Assembly (NCBI GenBank): GCA_022841905.1
Contig: JALHQO010000001.1
Location: 62,001 to 126,000, forward strand
Length of the DNA stretch: 64,000 nucleotides
DNA from: Hyphomonadaceae bacterium
Lineage (GTDB): Bacteria > Pseudomonadota > Alphaproteobacteria > Caulobacterales > Aquidulcibacteraceae
Reading direction: 5' to 3'
Both the position numbers and the translations under genes were made by a program. Of this stretch, positions 25,539-33,189 are shown one piece after another. The stretch's first letter is position 1. Each line of letters opens with the position of its first letter. Below the pieces are notes generated by a model. It saw nothing but the letters and a program-made list of their open reading frames with translations. It was not told where the DNA came from and did no database searches.

Positions 25539-25715
25539 ATGGGTGGTTTGATCGACGCTGAACTCTTGAGCGTCGTCGCATGGGCGATGATCGCGGTAGC
25601 TGCAGGCATGGGCCTCGTAGTTGCCGCGAGAACGCTCGTGCGTAGAGCGCGCGATGGCGGCGACTACGACTTCGCCGCCGGCTACAACGCCATGTCGCCT
25701 CATACTGAGCACTGA
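25539..25715 (+). CDS. 58-residue single-pass membrane protein
   Basis: ATG at 25539 opens a 58-codon frame ending TGA 25715. The product begins MGGLIDAELLSVVAW, has one hydrophobic helix at about residues 9-31 (alanine- and valine-rich), then a basic stretch RTLVRRARDG and a tail of mixed charge. The positive residues after the helix imply an N-out, C-in protein. The GC-rich context and a weak GAAGGC upstream are consistent with translation. It precedes a lipoprotein gene. Not recognised; coding status is probable, not certain. Confidence 0.5.
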   Translation: MGGLIDAELLSVVAWAMIAVAAGMGLVVAARTLVRRARDGGDYDFAAGYNAMSPHTEH

Positions 25716-25784
25716 GCGGAACCTTACGAAAAACAGTACGACCGCATGCGTCCGCGCCGCTATGAAGGCGGCGGAGGACTCACG

Positions 25785-26285
25785 ATGAAAATTCGCGCGC
25801 TCATTTTGGCCGTCGCACTGGCTGGCTCTCTGGCCGCCTGTGGACAACAGCAGGGCCCCGCTGGTTCCGATACGCCGGCCTCGCAGGCGGCGCGGGAGTT
25901 CGATCTGCAGGTCGAGATCGGCCGCTACGATGTGATGCTCGGCCAAGTGAACTCGCTCACCGCCGATCGCCCGGGCGCCGGCCCCGTCGATGACAACCAC
26001 CCGCGCGAATTGGCGCGCGAGCTGCGTGAGACGGTCTGGCAGTACAACATCACGCGCTCGCGCCTGTGCGCGCGTGGCCTCTTCACCGAAGTCGCCTGCG
26101 GTCCGGCTTACGAGCCGGTCTGGATCGCCGAACCGGCCGACGCGGCGCCGACCATGGAAGAGATCCAAACCCGCGCCGACGCTGTCGGGGTCGAAACCCA
26201 GCGCCTGTGGACCGCCGTCTGCGAAGACGCCCGCACCCGCGAAACAGATGAACAAGAGCGCGCGCTGGTCTGTCCGATGGAGTGA
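25785..26285 (+). CDS. Hypothetical lipoprotein
   Basis: A 166-residue lipoprotein whose leader MKIRALILAVALAGSLAAC ends at the lipobox Cys19. The mature part is mixed and helical, with several Cys (RLCARGLF, EVACGPAY, WTAVCEDA, ALVCPME) that could form disulphides in the periplasm. Family unknown. The ATG at 25785 has a clear GGAGG upstream; the frame from 25746 adds only a leader without signal character. Its stop is 3 bp from the convergent methyltransferase gene. Confidence 0.7.
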   Translation: MKIRALILAVALAGSLAACGQQQGPAGSDTPASQAAREFDLQVEIGRYDVMLGQVNSLTADRPGAGPVDDNHPRELARELRETVWQYNITRSRLCARGLFTEVACGPAYEPVWIAEPADAAPTMEEIQTRADAVGVETQRLWTAVCEDARTRETDEQERALVCPME

Positions 26286-26288
26286 CGG

Positions 26289-26933
26289 CTACTTCAGCCG
26301 CCACACCGCCGCGCGCTTGATCTCCGCATCCTCAAGCGCGCGCGTGACTGGAATATCGTACGCTGCGATCTGTTCGAGCTTGTCGCGCGGCAGATACGTC
26401 CGCCCCGGATCGCCGATCAGCACGGTCTTGCCTTGCGCTTGTTGCGCGATCAACCAGTTGAGAACGCGTGGGGCCAGGTCGCGATCGTAAAAGAGATCGC
26501 CGACCAGGATGATCTCGGCGTCGGTCGGCTGGCCGACGGGATCGGCGTCGCTCGTTTCCACGCGCACATCGTTGAGCGCTGCGTTCAGCGCCGCCGCGTG
26601 CGCCGCGAACGCATCGATGTCCACCGCCAGCGCCGAGGCCGCGCCCGCCTTCATCGCCGCGATCGCCACCAAGCCCGAGCCTGACGCAACATCGAGCACA
26701 CTGCGTCCGCGCACGATGTCCGGATGATCGAGCACAAAGCGCGCCAACGCCTGTCCGCCCGCCCAAGCGAAAGCCCAGAATGGCGGTGGCAAGCCAAGCT
26801 CACCGAGTTGCTCTTCCGTCAGCTGCCACAAGCTCACCGCATCGTCGGCGAGATAGAGCTGAAGCTCCGGCACATGGCTCGGCGCGATGATGCGCGTGTT
26901 TTCGCGGATGAAGGCGGGGATGTCGCCGATCAA
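26289..26933 (-). CDS. ETF-beta-lysine methyltransferase-like class I methyltransferase
   Basis: A 214-residue SAM-dependent methyltransferase. The SAM-binding motif VLDVASGSGLVAIAAMKAGA is preceded by PPFWAFAWAGGQALARF and followed by LVGDLFYDRDLAPRVL. That arrangement matches the ETFBKMT (METTL20) branch, which trimethylates lysines of electron-transfer flavoprotein beta; the related PrmA branch acts on L11. The TTG at 26933 overlaps the TGA of the desaturase gene (TTGA), so it is read by coupled translation. The longer frame is an artefact inside the desaturase gene. Substrate inferred. Confidence 0.75.
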   Translation of the reverse strand: MIGDIPAFIRENTRIIAPSHVPELQLYLADDAVSLWQLTEEQLGELGLPPPFWAFAWAGGQALARFVLDHPDIVRGRSVLDVASGSGLVAIAAMKAGAASALAVDIDAFAAHAAALNAALNDVRVETSDADPVGQPTDAEIILVGDLFYDRDLAPRVLNWLIAQQAQGKTVLIGDPGRTYLPRDKLEQIAAYDIPVTRALEDAEIKRAAVWRLK

Positions 26934-27856
26934 GCGGTGGCGACCGCTGGCTTGCTTGTCGCTTCGCGCAACACGCTGAAATAGCCGTGCGCGATTTGCA
27001 TGCGCGACCAGTAGCCCTTGTCCATCAGCAGCGCATGTAGGCGCGGTAGGCAATAGCAGGGCACGTGCATGAAGACGTGGTGCTCGGCGTGATAGTGCAC
27101 CCAGAACGGCGCGATGAAGAGGCGCTCGAATATGTTGGCCAACGTCGTGCGCGCGTGCGTGAACGGATCGTCGCGCGTGTTGACGCACGCGTGTTCGGCA
27201 ATGTTGCGCAAGCGCGTGACCAGCGGCAGCCAGGTCGCCATCGGCACGAGCCAGAGCGCGAAATACGCCCACCAATAGCCCGCCGCCGTCAAGCCAGCGA
27301 GTAGCAGTGCGTTGACGATCAGGAAATGCGTCGTGCTGGCATTGACGACTTCGCCGTCTTTACGTCCGCCGAAGAGCTGCGCCGTGCGTTGCTTCAGGAA
27401 CGTCTGCCCGGTGAGATCGCGCACGATCTTGCGCCACAGCGAGCCGCGCGTGATCGGGAAGGGCGCCGAGAGCGCAAGGTCGGGATCTTCGGGTTGCTCG
27501 GTGAAGCGGTGGTGCTTCAAATGATAAGCGCGGTAGCTTTCGAGCCGCCCGCCGACCGGCGCGGCGCAAAGCCATTCGCCAACCCAATTGTTCACCGCCG
27601 TGTTAGGATGCAGCCCGCCGTGTGCCGCGTCATGCATTAAAATCGCCAGCCCCAATTGCCGCGCGCCGATCAGCATGACGGCGAGCACGTAGGTCAGCGG
27701 ATTAGGCCACAGCACAAACATCGCGCCAGCCGCGAAGATCAGCCCCCAAGCGCTCGCCACGAGCGCGAGCCCGCGCCACGACGAGCGCGCGGAGAGCGTC
27801 GCCCATTCCTCAGGCGTGAACACGTCTTTCGGGTCGATGCGCGCAACAGCCGGCAT
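26930..27856 (-). CDS. Fatty-acid desaturase-family protein
   Basis: A 308-residue membrane-bound di-iron desaturase. Three His clusters, HDAAHGG, HLKHHRF and YHAEHHVFMH, form the catalytic site. Four or so hydrophobic segments lie between them. It probably introduces double bonds in membrane acyl chains or acts on a related substrate such as a carotenoid. ATG start. It is the first gene of a two-gene unit with the methyltransferase at 26289 (4-bp TTGA overlap), and the 23-bp gap to the ArsR gene upstream suggests these may share transcription. Confidence 0.88.
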   Translation of the reverse strand: MPAVARIDPKDVFTPEEWATLSARSSWRGLALVASAWGLIFAAGAMFVLWPNPLTYVLAVMLIGARQLGLAILMHDAAHGGLHPNTAVNNWVGEWLCAAPVGGRLESYRAYHLKHHRFTEQPEDPDLALSAPFPITRGSLWRKIVRDLTGQTFLKQRTAQLFGGRKDGEVVNASTTHFLIVNALLLAGLTAAGYWWAYFALWLVPMATWLPLVTRLRNIAEHACVNTRDDPFTHARTTLANIFERLFIAPFWVHYHAEHHVFMHVPCYCLPRLHALLMDKGYWSRMQIAHGYFSVLREATSKPAVATA

Positions 27857-27879
27857 GCGCCAAGCTTAGCACGCCTCGC

Positions 27880-28587
27880 TCACGCGCCCAATGTGAACAT
27901 GAATGTGCGCTGCAGCCCGGCTTCGCCGCTGCGGGTGAAATCGAGGATGCGGCTGGTTCCGCGCTGCGCCGCCCAGCCGCGCTCCATCACTTCGTCGAGG
28001 ATCGCCGCGCCCAACGCGCCCGCGAGGTGGTGACGGCGCACGCTCCAGTCGAGGCACGCACGGCAGAGCGGGCGCGCGCCGGCTTCGATGTCGCCGAGGC
28101 CGCGAATGAAGGTATCGACTTTCACGCGCCCCAAGCGCGTCAGCGCAAATGTTTTCTCCGGCCCGGGCGTCATCCATTTGTTCTTGATGAACGCGTCGAA
28201 GAGCGCGACGCCAAGATCACCGGCAAGGTGATCGTAGCAAAGGCGCGCGTGCCGCAACGCCGGCTCTTTCGGGCCGGTGCGCGTGCGCAACGCTTTGGCG
28301 CGCGCGGCGACGCCCATCAAAGTTTCGAGCAAGCCCGCAACATCAGCGTCGGCCAAGCGATAATAGCGATGCCGCCCTTGCGCTTCGACAGCGACGAGGC
28401 CTGCCGCTTCGAGTTTGCCCAGATGCGAACTTGCGGTTTGTTTGGTGACGCCGGCTTCCAGCGCGAGTTCGGTCGCGGTGAGTGCTTCGCCGTTGAGCAA
28501 AGCCGTCAGCATGTTGGCGCGCGCGGGGTCGCCAACCATGGCTGCGATCGCTGCGATGTTAGGGCCTTCGCGCAAGGCAGGCTCCAT
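27880..28587 (-). CDS. ArsR-family transcriptional regulator
   Basis: A 235-residue regulator. The first 95 residues are a winged-helix HTH (MVGDPARANMLTALLNGEALTATELALEAGVTKQTASSHLGKLEAAGLV), typical of the ArsR/SmtB family. The rest is a longer C-terminal domain with three Cys (RLCYDH, PLCRACLDW). Longer ArsR proteins like this are often redox or metabolite sensors. It is divergent from the NIPSNAP gene at 28663, with 75 bp between, and probably controls it and itself. The inducer is unknown. Confidence 0.8.
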   Translation of the reverse strand: MEPALREGPNIAAIAAMVGDPARANMLTALLNGEALTATELALEAGVTKQTASSHLGKLEAAGLVAVEAQGRHRYYRLADADVAGLLETLMGVAARAKALRTRTGPKEPALRHARLCYDHLAGDLGVALFDAFIKNKWMTPGPEKTFALTRLGRVKVDTFIRGLGDIEAGARPLCRACLDWSVRRHHLAGALGAAILDEVMERGWAAQRGTSRILDFTRSGEAGLQRTFMFTLGA

Positions 28588-28662
28588 AGTTCGATGCTAG
28601 TCGTACCATGTGGGCGCCGGGACCGGCTAATCAAGAGGTCTCGTCAGCCGGAGCGCTTACAA

Positions 28663-28968
28663 ATGTTGACCTGTTTCATTCGTTACGAGATCGATCCGTT
28701 CAGACGTGCGGAATTCGAGCAATATGCGCGTGTTTGGGGTGAAACCATTCCCCGTTGCGGCGCCGATCTGATCGGCTATTTCGCGCCGCACGAGGGCTCG
28801 GCGACGTTGGCGTACGGCGTGTACAACATCGAAAATCTCGCGGCATACGAAGCCTATCGCGCACGTTTGGCTGCCGATCCGGCCGACCGCGAGAACTACG
28901 ATTTCGCCAAGCGCGAACGCTTCATCCTGCGCGAGGATCGCACGTTTCTGAAATTGGCGTCGCGATGA
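28663..28968 (+). CDS. NIPSNAP-family protein
   Basis: A 101-residue protein beginning MLTCFIRYEIDPFRRAEFEQYARVW and ending with EREFI-type blocks, typical of a single ferredoxin-like NIPSNAP domain. It shares its promoter region with a divergent ArsR regulator and overlaps the next gene by 4 bp (ATGA). Two-gene NIPSNAP/ABM units beside an ArsR are found in Alphaproteobacteria and may handle small aromatic or quinone-type substrates. ATG at 28663; function unknown. Confidence 0.8.
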   Translation: MLTCFIRYEIDPFRRAEFEQYARVWGETIPRCGADLIGYFAPHEGSATLAYGVYNIENLAAYEAYRARLAADPADRENYDFAKRERFILREDRTFLKLASR

Positions 28969-29315
28969 TCGCGGTGATTTTCGAAGTCGAGCCTCATGAT
29001 GGCGCGCGTGATGACTATCTTGGCATCGCTGCTGAATTGCGTCCGCTGCTTGGTGGCATTGACGGCTTCATCTCAATTGAGCGCTTTCAAAGCCTGAGCA
29101 ACGATCGCCGCATCCTCTCGCTTTCGTTCTGGCGCGACGAAGCGGCGATCACGCAGTGGCGCACACTTGGCGCACATCGTAGCGCGCAGAGCGAGGGCAG
29201 GTCGTGCGTGTTTCGTGACTATCGTCTGCGCATTGCACACGTGGTGCGGGATTATGGGATGACGGAGCGGGACGAGGCGCCGGCGGATTCCCGGCTGGCT
29301 CACGATAGCCAATGA
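28965..29315 (+). CDS. Antibiotic biosynthesis monooxygenase (ABM)-domain protein
   Basis: A 116-residue protein with the ABM dimeric alpha/beta-barrel fold: the FEVEPHDGARDDYLGIAAELRPLLGGIDGFISIERF strand-helix start and SFWRDEAAITQWRTLGAH block are typical. Such domains are cofactor-free oxygenases or haem-degrading proteins; none of the catalytic residues can be fixed here. The ATGA overlap with the NIPSNAP gene shows coordinated translation. It ends 6 bp before the convergent AlkA-like gene. Confidence 0.8.
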   Translation: MIAVIFEVEPHDGARDDYLGIAAELRPLLGGIDGFISIERFQSLSNDRRILSLSFWRDEAAITQWRTLGAHRSAQSEGRSCVFRDYRLRIAHVVRDYGMTERDEAPADSRLAHDSQ

Positions 29316-29321
29316 GGGAGG

Positions 29322-29978
29322 CTACTTCCGCTTCGCCGCCTTCTTCACCGCCACTTTCTTCACAGCCTTCTCCGGCGTGAGCGTGTCGGCGATGCGCCAG
29401 AGGTGCCAGGCGGCGGCGCTGCGAAAGGGCGCCCAGCGTTCGCCGAACGCGCCCAACTCTTTTGGCGTGAAGCTGCGGCGATAAAGTTTCTCCGCGCCTT
29501 TGCGTACGCCGAGATCATCGATCGGCAGCACGTCCGGGCGCCCAAGCGTGAACATCAGATACATCTCGACCGTCCAGCGTCCGACGCCGCGCGCAGCCGT
29601 CAGCCGCTCGATGATCTCTTCGTCGCCCAGTCGCGTCAGCGCTTTCGCCGGGGGAATGATGCCGTCGATGCGCTTTTGCGAAATGTCCTGGATCGCTGCG
29701 ATCTTCTGGCGCGAGAGCCCAACGCCGCGCAGCGCCTCGATGGAGGTTTTCAGCACGTCTTCGGGCTCGGGGTGATCTTGGCCCTGATAAAGCGCGATGA
29801 AGCGGCCATGGATGGTGCCTGCCGCTTTGCCAGAGAGCTGCTGAAACACCACCGCGCGCACCAGTGCCCGATAGGGATCGCGCTTCTTCTCGAAGGTTGT
29901 CGGATACGGCTCGTGCGCACTAACCACACGCGCAAAGCGCTTACACACCGTGCTCAGATGCTGCTCGGCTTCGCCCAT
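29322..29978 (-). CDS. AlkA-like DNA-3-methyladenine glycosylase II
   Basis: A 218-residue HhH-GPD DNA glycosylase. The helix-hairpin-helix is in RGVGRWTVEMYLMF and the catalytic Asp in LPIDDLGVRKG. A Lys/Ala-rich tail (about 15 residues, ending KKAAKRK) may bind DNA. It removes alkylated bases to begin base-excision repair. The ATG at 29978 overlaps the ubiA stop by one base; a GTG one codon earlier gives a 4-bp overlap. It is therefore co-translated with ubiA, an unexpected partner, probably through simple operon packing. Confidence 0.88.
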   Translation of the reverse strand: MGEAEQHLSTVCKRFARVVSAHEPYPTTFEKKRDPYRALVRAVVFQQLSGKAAGTIHGRFIALYQGQDHPEPEDVLKTSIEALRGVGLSRQKIAAIQDISQKRIDGIIPPAKALTRLGDEEIIERLTAARGVGRWTVEMYLMFTLGRPDVLPIDDLGVRKGAEKLYRRSFTPKELGAFGERWAPFRSAAAWHLWRIADTLTPEKAVKKVAVKKAAKRK

Positions 29979-30934
29979 CACACACCCAGAAAGGGCCGCA
30001 TGGTGCGCCAGATCGGTTCGAGTGAAAAGGCCAACAACACCGCCGCGCCGATCAGCGCGTTGCGCTTGAACGCGCGCAGCGCCGTTTCCGGACTCTTGTC
30101 GTCCACGCTCTGTAACATCGGCCAGATCAGCGCGACGCCAATGACGCTAAGCGCACCCGCGAGCAGAAGCCCAGCGCCAGCAATAGCGCCCGCTGTCGCC
30201 CACAATCCGATTGCGAGTACGTAAAACACGGTCGTCCACAGCCGCCATTTGTCCGCGAACAAACGCGCCGTGGAGCGTACGCCGACGAGTGCATCGTCCT
30301 CGCGGTCTTGCAGCGCATAGAGCGTGTCGTAGCCGATGATCCAGGCGATGCAGCCGGCATAAAGCGCAAAGCCTTCAAGCGGCGCGCCATCGGTCGGGTA
30401 GGCGACAGCCGCGCCGCCCACAAGCGCGCCCCATGAAAAAACAATGCCCAGCCATGCCTGCGGCCACCACGTGATCCGCTTCATCAACGGATAGAGCGCC
30501 ACCAGCGGCAGCGAGATCAAAGCCGTAATCTGCGCCAGCCGCGGCAGCGCCAGCAACACCAGCAAGCCAACGAAGCACTGCGCCAACAGCCAGATCCAAG
30601 CGCTTCGTAACGAAACAGCGCCGGAGGGGAGCGGGCGCTGCCGCGTGCGCTCCACCTGCCCGTCGATATCGCGATCGAGGATGTCGTTATAGGTGCAGCC
30701 GGCGCCGCGCATGGCGATGGCGCCGATCAGAAACAGCGCAGCGAACTTCAGATCGTCGCCGTAAAAGCCATAGCCGGTGCGCGCCACCGCTAGCCCCATC
30801 CAGCATGGCAGCAATAGCAGCTGCCAGCCGATCGGCCGGTCGAGCCGCGAGAGCTGCGCATAAGGCTTCCACGCCGCCGGCAACCGGTCGGTCCAATGTT
30901 GCTTCAACGCATCGGCGGGTTTCAAATTGGTCAC
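29978..30934 (-). CDS. ubiA: 4-hydroxybenzoate polyprenyltransferase
   Basis: UbiA, 318 residues, with seven or more membrane helices and the two prenyl-diphosphate/Mg-binding motifs NDILDRDIDGQVERTRQRPLPSG and DTLYALQDREDD. It attaches the polyprenyl chain to 4-hydroxybenzoate in ubiquinone synthesis at the inner membrane. The GTG start at 30934 overlaps the TGA of a small upstream frame (30931-31116), a GTGA pattern that supports that frame being real. It is followed by the AlkA-like gene. Confidence 0.95.
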   Translation of the reverse strand: MTNLKPADALKQHWTDRLPAAWKPYAQLSRLDRPIGWQLLLLPCWMGLAVARTGYGFYGDDLKFAALFLIGAIAMRGAGCTYNDILDRDIDGQVERTRQRPLPSGAVSLRSAWIWLLAQCFVGLLVLLALPRLAQITALISLPLVALYPLMKRITWWPQAWLGIVFSWGALVGGAAVAYPTDGAPLEGFALYAGCIAWIIGYDTLYALQDREDDALVGVRSTARLFADKWRLWTTVFYVLAIGLWATAGAIAGAGLLLAGALSVIGVALIWPMLQSVDDKSPETALRAFKRNALIGAAVLLAFSLEPIWRTMRPFLGV

Positions 30935-31116
30935 GTCCGCGTCATGCGCGCGGCTTTTTCTTTACGCAAGGCGGCTTCGGCGGTAATGAGCGCGTCCGCT
31001 TTAGGAGAACGCAACCATGGTCGTCCGCAAAACCCGCATCTGATGCACACGGCGCCCGCGAACGGACGTCGTTGAATTTCTAGGCCGCGTAACGCGCCTA
31101 GGTTCAGAATCCCCAT
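30931..31116 (-). CDS. Candidate small CxxC protein upstream of ubiA
   Basis: A possible 61-residue protein starting MGILNLGALRGLEIQRRPF, with a Cys motif VCIRCGFCGRPW and a Lys/Ala-rich end. The three Cys could bind zinc. Evidence for coding is the GTGA overlap with ubiA and GGAG 13 bases upstream of ATG 31116. Against it are the unusual spacing and the fact that the frame is open upstream to 31326. A near-palindrome TAGGCCGCG...CGCGCCTA (31081-31100) also lies inside it. Coding status is uncertain. Confidence 0.38.
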   Translation of the reverse strand: MGILNLGALRGLEIQRRPFAGAVCIRCGFCGRPWLRSPKADALITAEAALRKEKAARMTRT

Positions 31117-31236
31117 TTCGTTTGGGGTCTCCGTTTCGCACATGCCGTGGTGGGCCGACCTCGCGTTCTTGCCTCCCATTTCTATCTCTAGCGCATCGCC
31201 GCCCGCGCGCGGTCGCGCATATTTTTCGGTGCTCAC
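31117..31236. other. Divergent intergenic region
   Basis: 120 bp between the candidate small gene upstream of ubiA and the ABC exporter at 31237. No strong -35/-10 pair, terminator or repeat was recognised; both divergent transcripts must start here. Confidence 0.4.
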
Positions 31237-33054
31237 ATGAGCGACGCATACGATTTTGACGACGAGTCCGAACGCGGCCAGCGCAAAGCCACTTTGCGCC
31301 AAGTGGCCGCCTTTATGTGGAAGCACTGGTCCAGCCAGCCGCTGAAGCTTTCGCTGTTTGGCGGCTTTTTTACATTGGCTGTGCTGGCGGACCTCGCGTT
31401 TCCGTTCGCCGCCGGCCGTTTGGTCGAAGCGCTATCGGCTGGGCCGACGGCGCAGGGCACGCGCGCGGCGGCTTGGGGCTATGGCGTCGTCGCGCTGGTG
31501 GCTCTGGTGTTCTATGCCGCGCGCAATATCGGCGTGCGGTTCTGGATTCCGTTCGCCGCCAACAACATGGAACGGATCGTCAATGATGGCTTCCGCGACG
31601 TGCAACGCTTCTCCGCCGATTGGCACGCCGACAATTTCGCCGGCGCGACGGTGCGGCGCGTGTCGCGGGCGATGAACGCGTACGACACGATTTCCGATAC
31701 GCTGGTCTGGTACATGCTGCCGGCGGCTGGCGTGCTGATCGGCATTACCGTGATGACGTTCGTGCAGTGGCCGGTGATCGGCCTCTTCACCGGCGGCGCC
31801 ATCGGCGCGTTCCTGCTGAGCGCCTATCTGTTCAGCCGCTTCTACGTCGCCGAAGCGCTGCGCAAATACATCAAGGCCGACACCGAAATCGGCGCCTCGC
31901 TTGCCGACGCCGTCACCTCGAACGCCACCGTAAAAGCGTTCGGCGCCGAGGCGCGCGAACAGGCGCGCTTCGACAAGGTCGTCGGCGCGTGGCGTGTGGA
32001 AGCGTTGGACACGTGGATGCGCTGGACGAACTCTTGGATCGTCCAGAATATGCTGCTGTTCGTTCTGCAGGCGGGCCTGTTGGGCCTTGTGTTGCTGGAG
32101 TGGGGCAAAGGCCGTGCGACGGCGGGCGACGCGGTGTTTGCGATCACCTCCTTCCTGCTGGTGTCCGGCTATTTGCGTACGCTCGGCGAGAACGTGCAGA
32201 ATTTGCAAAAGGGCATCGCCGATATCGAGGACGTGGTGGCGTATTCGCTCGAGCGCGCCGAGGTCGTCGATGCGCCGGACGCCAAGATACTGGCGCGCGG
32301 CGCGGGCCATATCGCGTTCGACGCGGTGTCGTTCGGCTATAAGAACGCCGCTGAAGCGCTCTACAGCGATTTTTCGTTGGAGATCGCGGCAGGCGAAACG
32401 GTGGCTCTGGTGGGCCCTACGGGCTCCGGCAAGTCGACGTTCGTGAAGCTGGTGCAGCGTCTTTATGACGTGGATGCGGGGGCCATCCGCATAGACGGGC
32501 AGGACGTGCGGTCGGTGACGCAAGCGAGCTTGCGGCAAAGCCTTGCGCTGGTGCCGCAGGATCCGGCGCTGTTTCACCGCTCGCTGCGCGAGAACATCGC
32601 TTACGCGAAGCCGGACGCGTCGCTTGAAGAAATCATCGCCGCCGCCAAGCGCGCGCGTGCGCATGATTTTATCGAGAAGCTGCCCAACGCCTACGACACT
32701 GAAGTCGGCGAGCGCGGCGTAAAGCTCTCGGGTGGCGAACGTCAGCGCGTCGCGCTGGCGCGCGCCTTCCTGGCCAACGCGCCGATCCTCATCCTCGACG
32801 AAGCGACGTCATCGCTCGACGTGGAAACCGAGCGCGAGGTGCAGGCGGCGATGGCGGAGCTGAAGCAGGGGCGCACCACGATCGTCGTCGCGCACCGGCT
32901 CTCCACTGTGCGCGAGGCCGACCGCATCCTGGTGTTCAACCAGGGCCGCGTCGTCGAACAAGGCAAACACGCCGAACTGATCGCCGCGCGCGGGCTCTAC
33001 GCCAAGCTAAACGCGATGAGCAGAGGTGATGTGCTGAATGAAGAAGCGGCTTAG
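31237..33054 (+). CDS. ABC exporter, fused permease-ATPase
   Basis: A 605-residue half-exporter, with six membrane helices in the first 340 residues. The ATPase has Walker A GPTGSGKSTF, signature LSGGERQRVALARAF and Walker B ILILDEATSSLD. It belongs to the same type as MsbA and is the second such gene in the window (first at 20810). Its acidic cytoplasmic start DFDDESERGQRK and lack of lipid A neighbours suggest a different substrate. ATG start; it ends before a repeat element and the convergent gshA gene. Confidence 0.9.
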   Translation: MSDAYDFDDESERGQRKATLRQVAAFMWKHWSSQPLKLSLFGGFFTLAVLADLAFPFAAGRLVEALSAGPTAQGTRAAAWGYGVVALVALVFYAARNIGVRFWIPFAANNMERIVNDGFRDVQRFSADWHADNFAGATVRRVSRAMNAYDTISDTLVWYMLPAAGVLIGITVMTFVQWPVIGLFTGGAIGAFLLSAYLFSRFYVAEALRKYIKADTEIGASLADAVTSNATVKAFGAEAREQARFDKVVGAWRVEALDTWMRWTNSWIVQNMLLFVLQAGLLGLVLLEWGKGRATAGDAVFAITSFLLVSGYLRTLGENVQNLQKGIADIEDVVAYSLERAEVVDAPDAKILARGAGHIAFDAVSFGYKNAAEALYSDFSLEIAAGETVALVGPTGSGKSTFVKLVQRLYDVDAGAIRIDGQDVRSVTQASLRQSLALVPQDPALFHRSLRENIAYAKPDASLEEIIAAAKRARAHDFIEKLPNAYDTEVGERGVKLSGGERQRVALARAFLANAPILILDEATSSLDVETEREVQAAMAELKQGRTTIVVAHRLSTVREADRILVFNQGRVVEQGKHAELIAARGLYAKLNAMSRGDVLNEEAA

Positions 33055-33065
33055 TCTGAATCGAG

Positions 33066-33170
33066 CCGTCATCCGGGGCAATGCGTAGCATTGAGCCCGG
33101 AACCGAGGGGCAAACACTGAGTTGGCGGCCCCTGGGTTCCGGATCGCGCTTCGCGCGTCCGGAATGACGG
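33066..33170. repeat. Dispersed palindromic repeat, double form
   Basis: A 105-bp element between the convergent ABC exporter and gshA genes. Outer ends are inverted: CCGTCATCCGG and CCGGAATGACGG. Two inner hairpins sit within, AATGC-GTA-GCATT and CGCGC-TTC-GCGCG. Its left half matches the repeat at 63950-63993 in inverse orientation. It resembles alphaproteobacterial intergenic REP-like repeats. Confidence 0.75.
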
Positions 33171-33189
33171 TTTAGCTTTGTGTGGAGCG

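Noticed and set aside
31017-31043. Eight-codon plus-strand frame with a good SD (AGGAGA) before ATG
   Set aside because: Too short to support; it lies antisense to the candidate CxxC frame and may be chance.
31432-32664. 410-codon minus-strand frame inside the ABC exporter
   Set aside because: The exporter has full Walker and signature motifs on the plus strand. The antisense product is an Arg/His-rich shadow.
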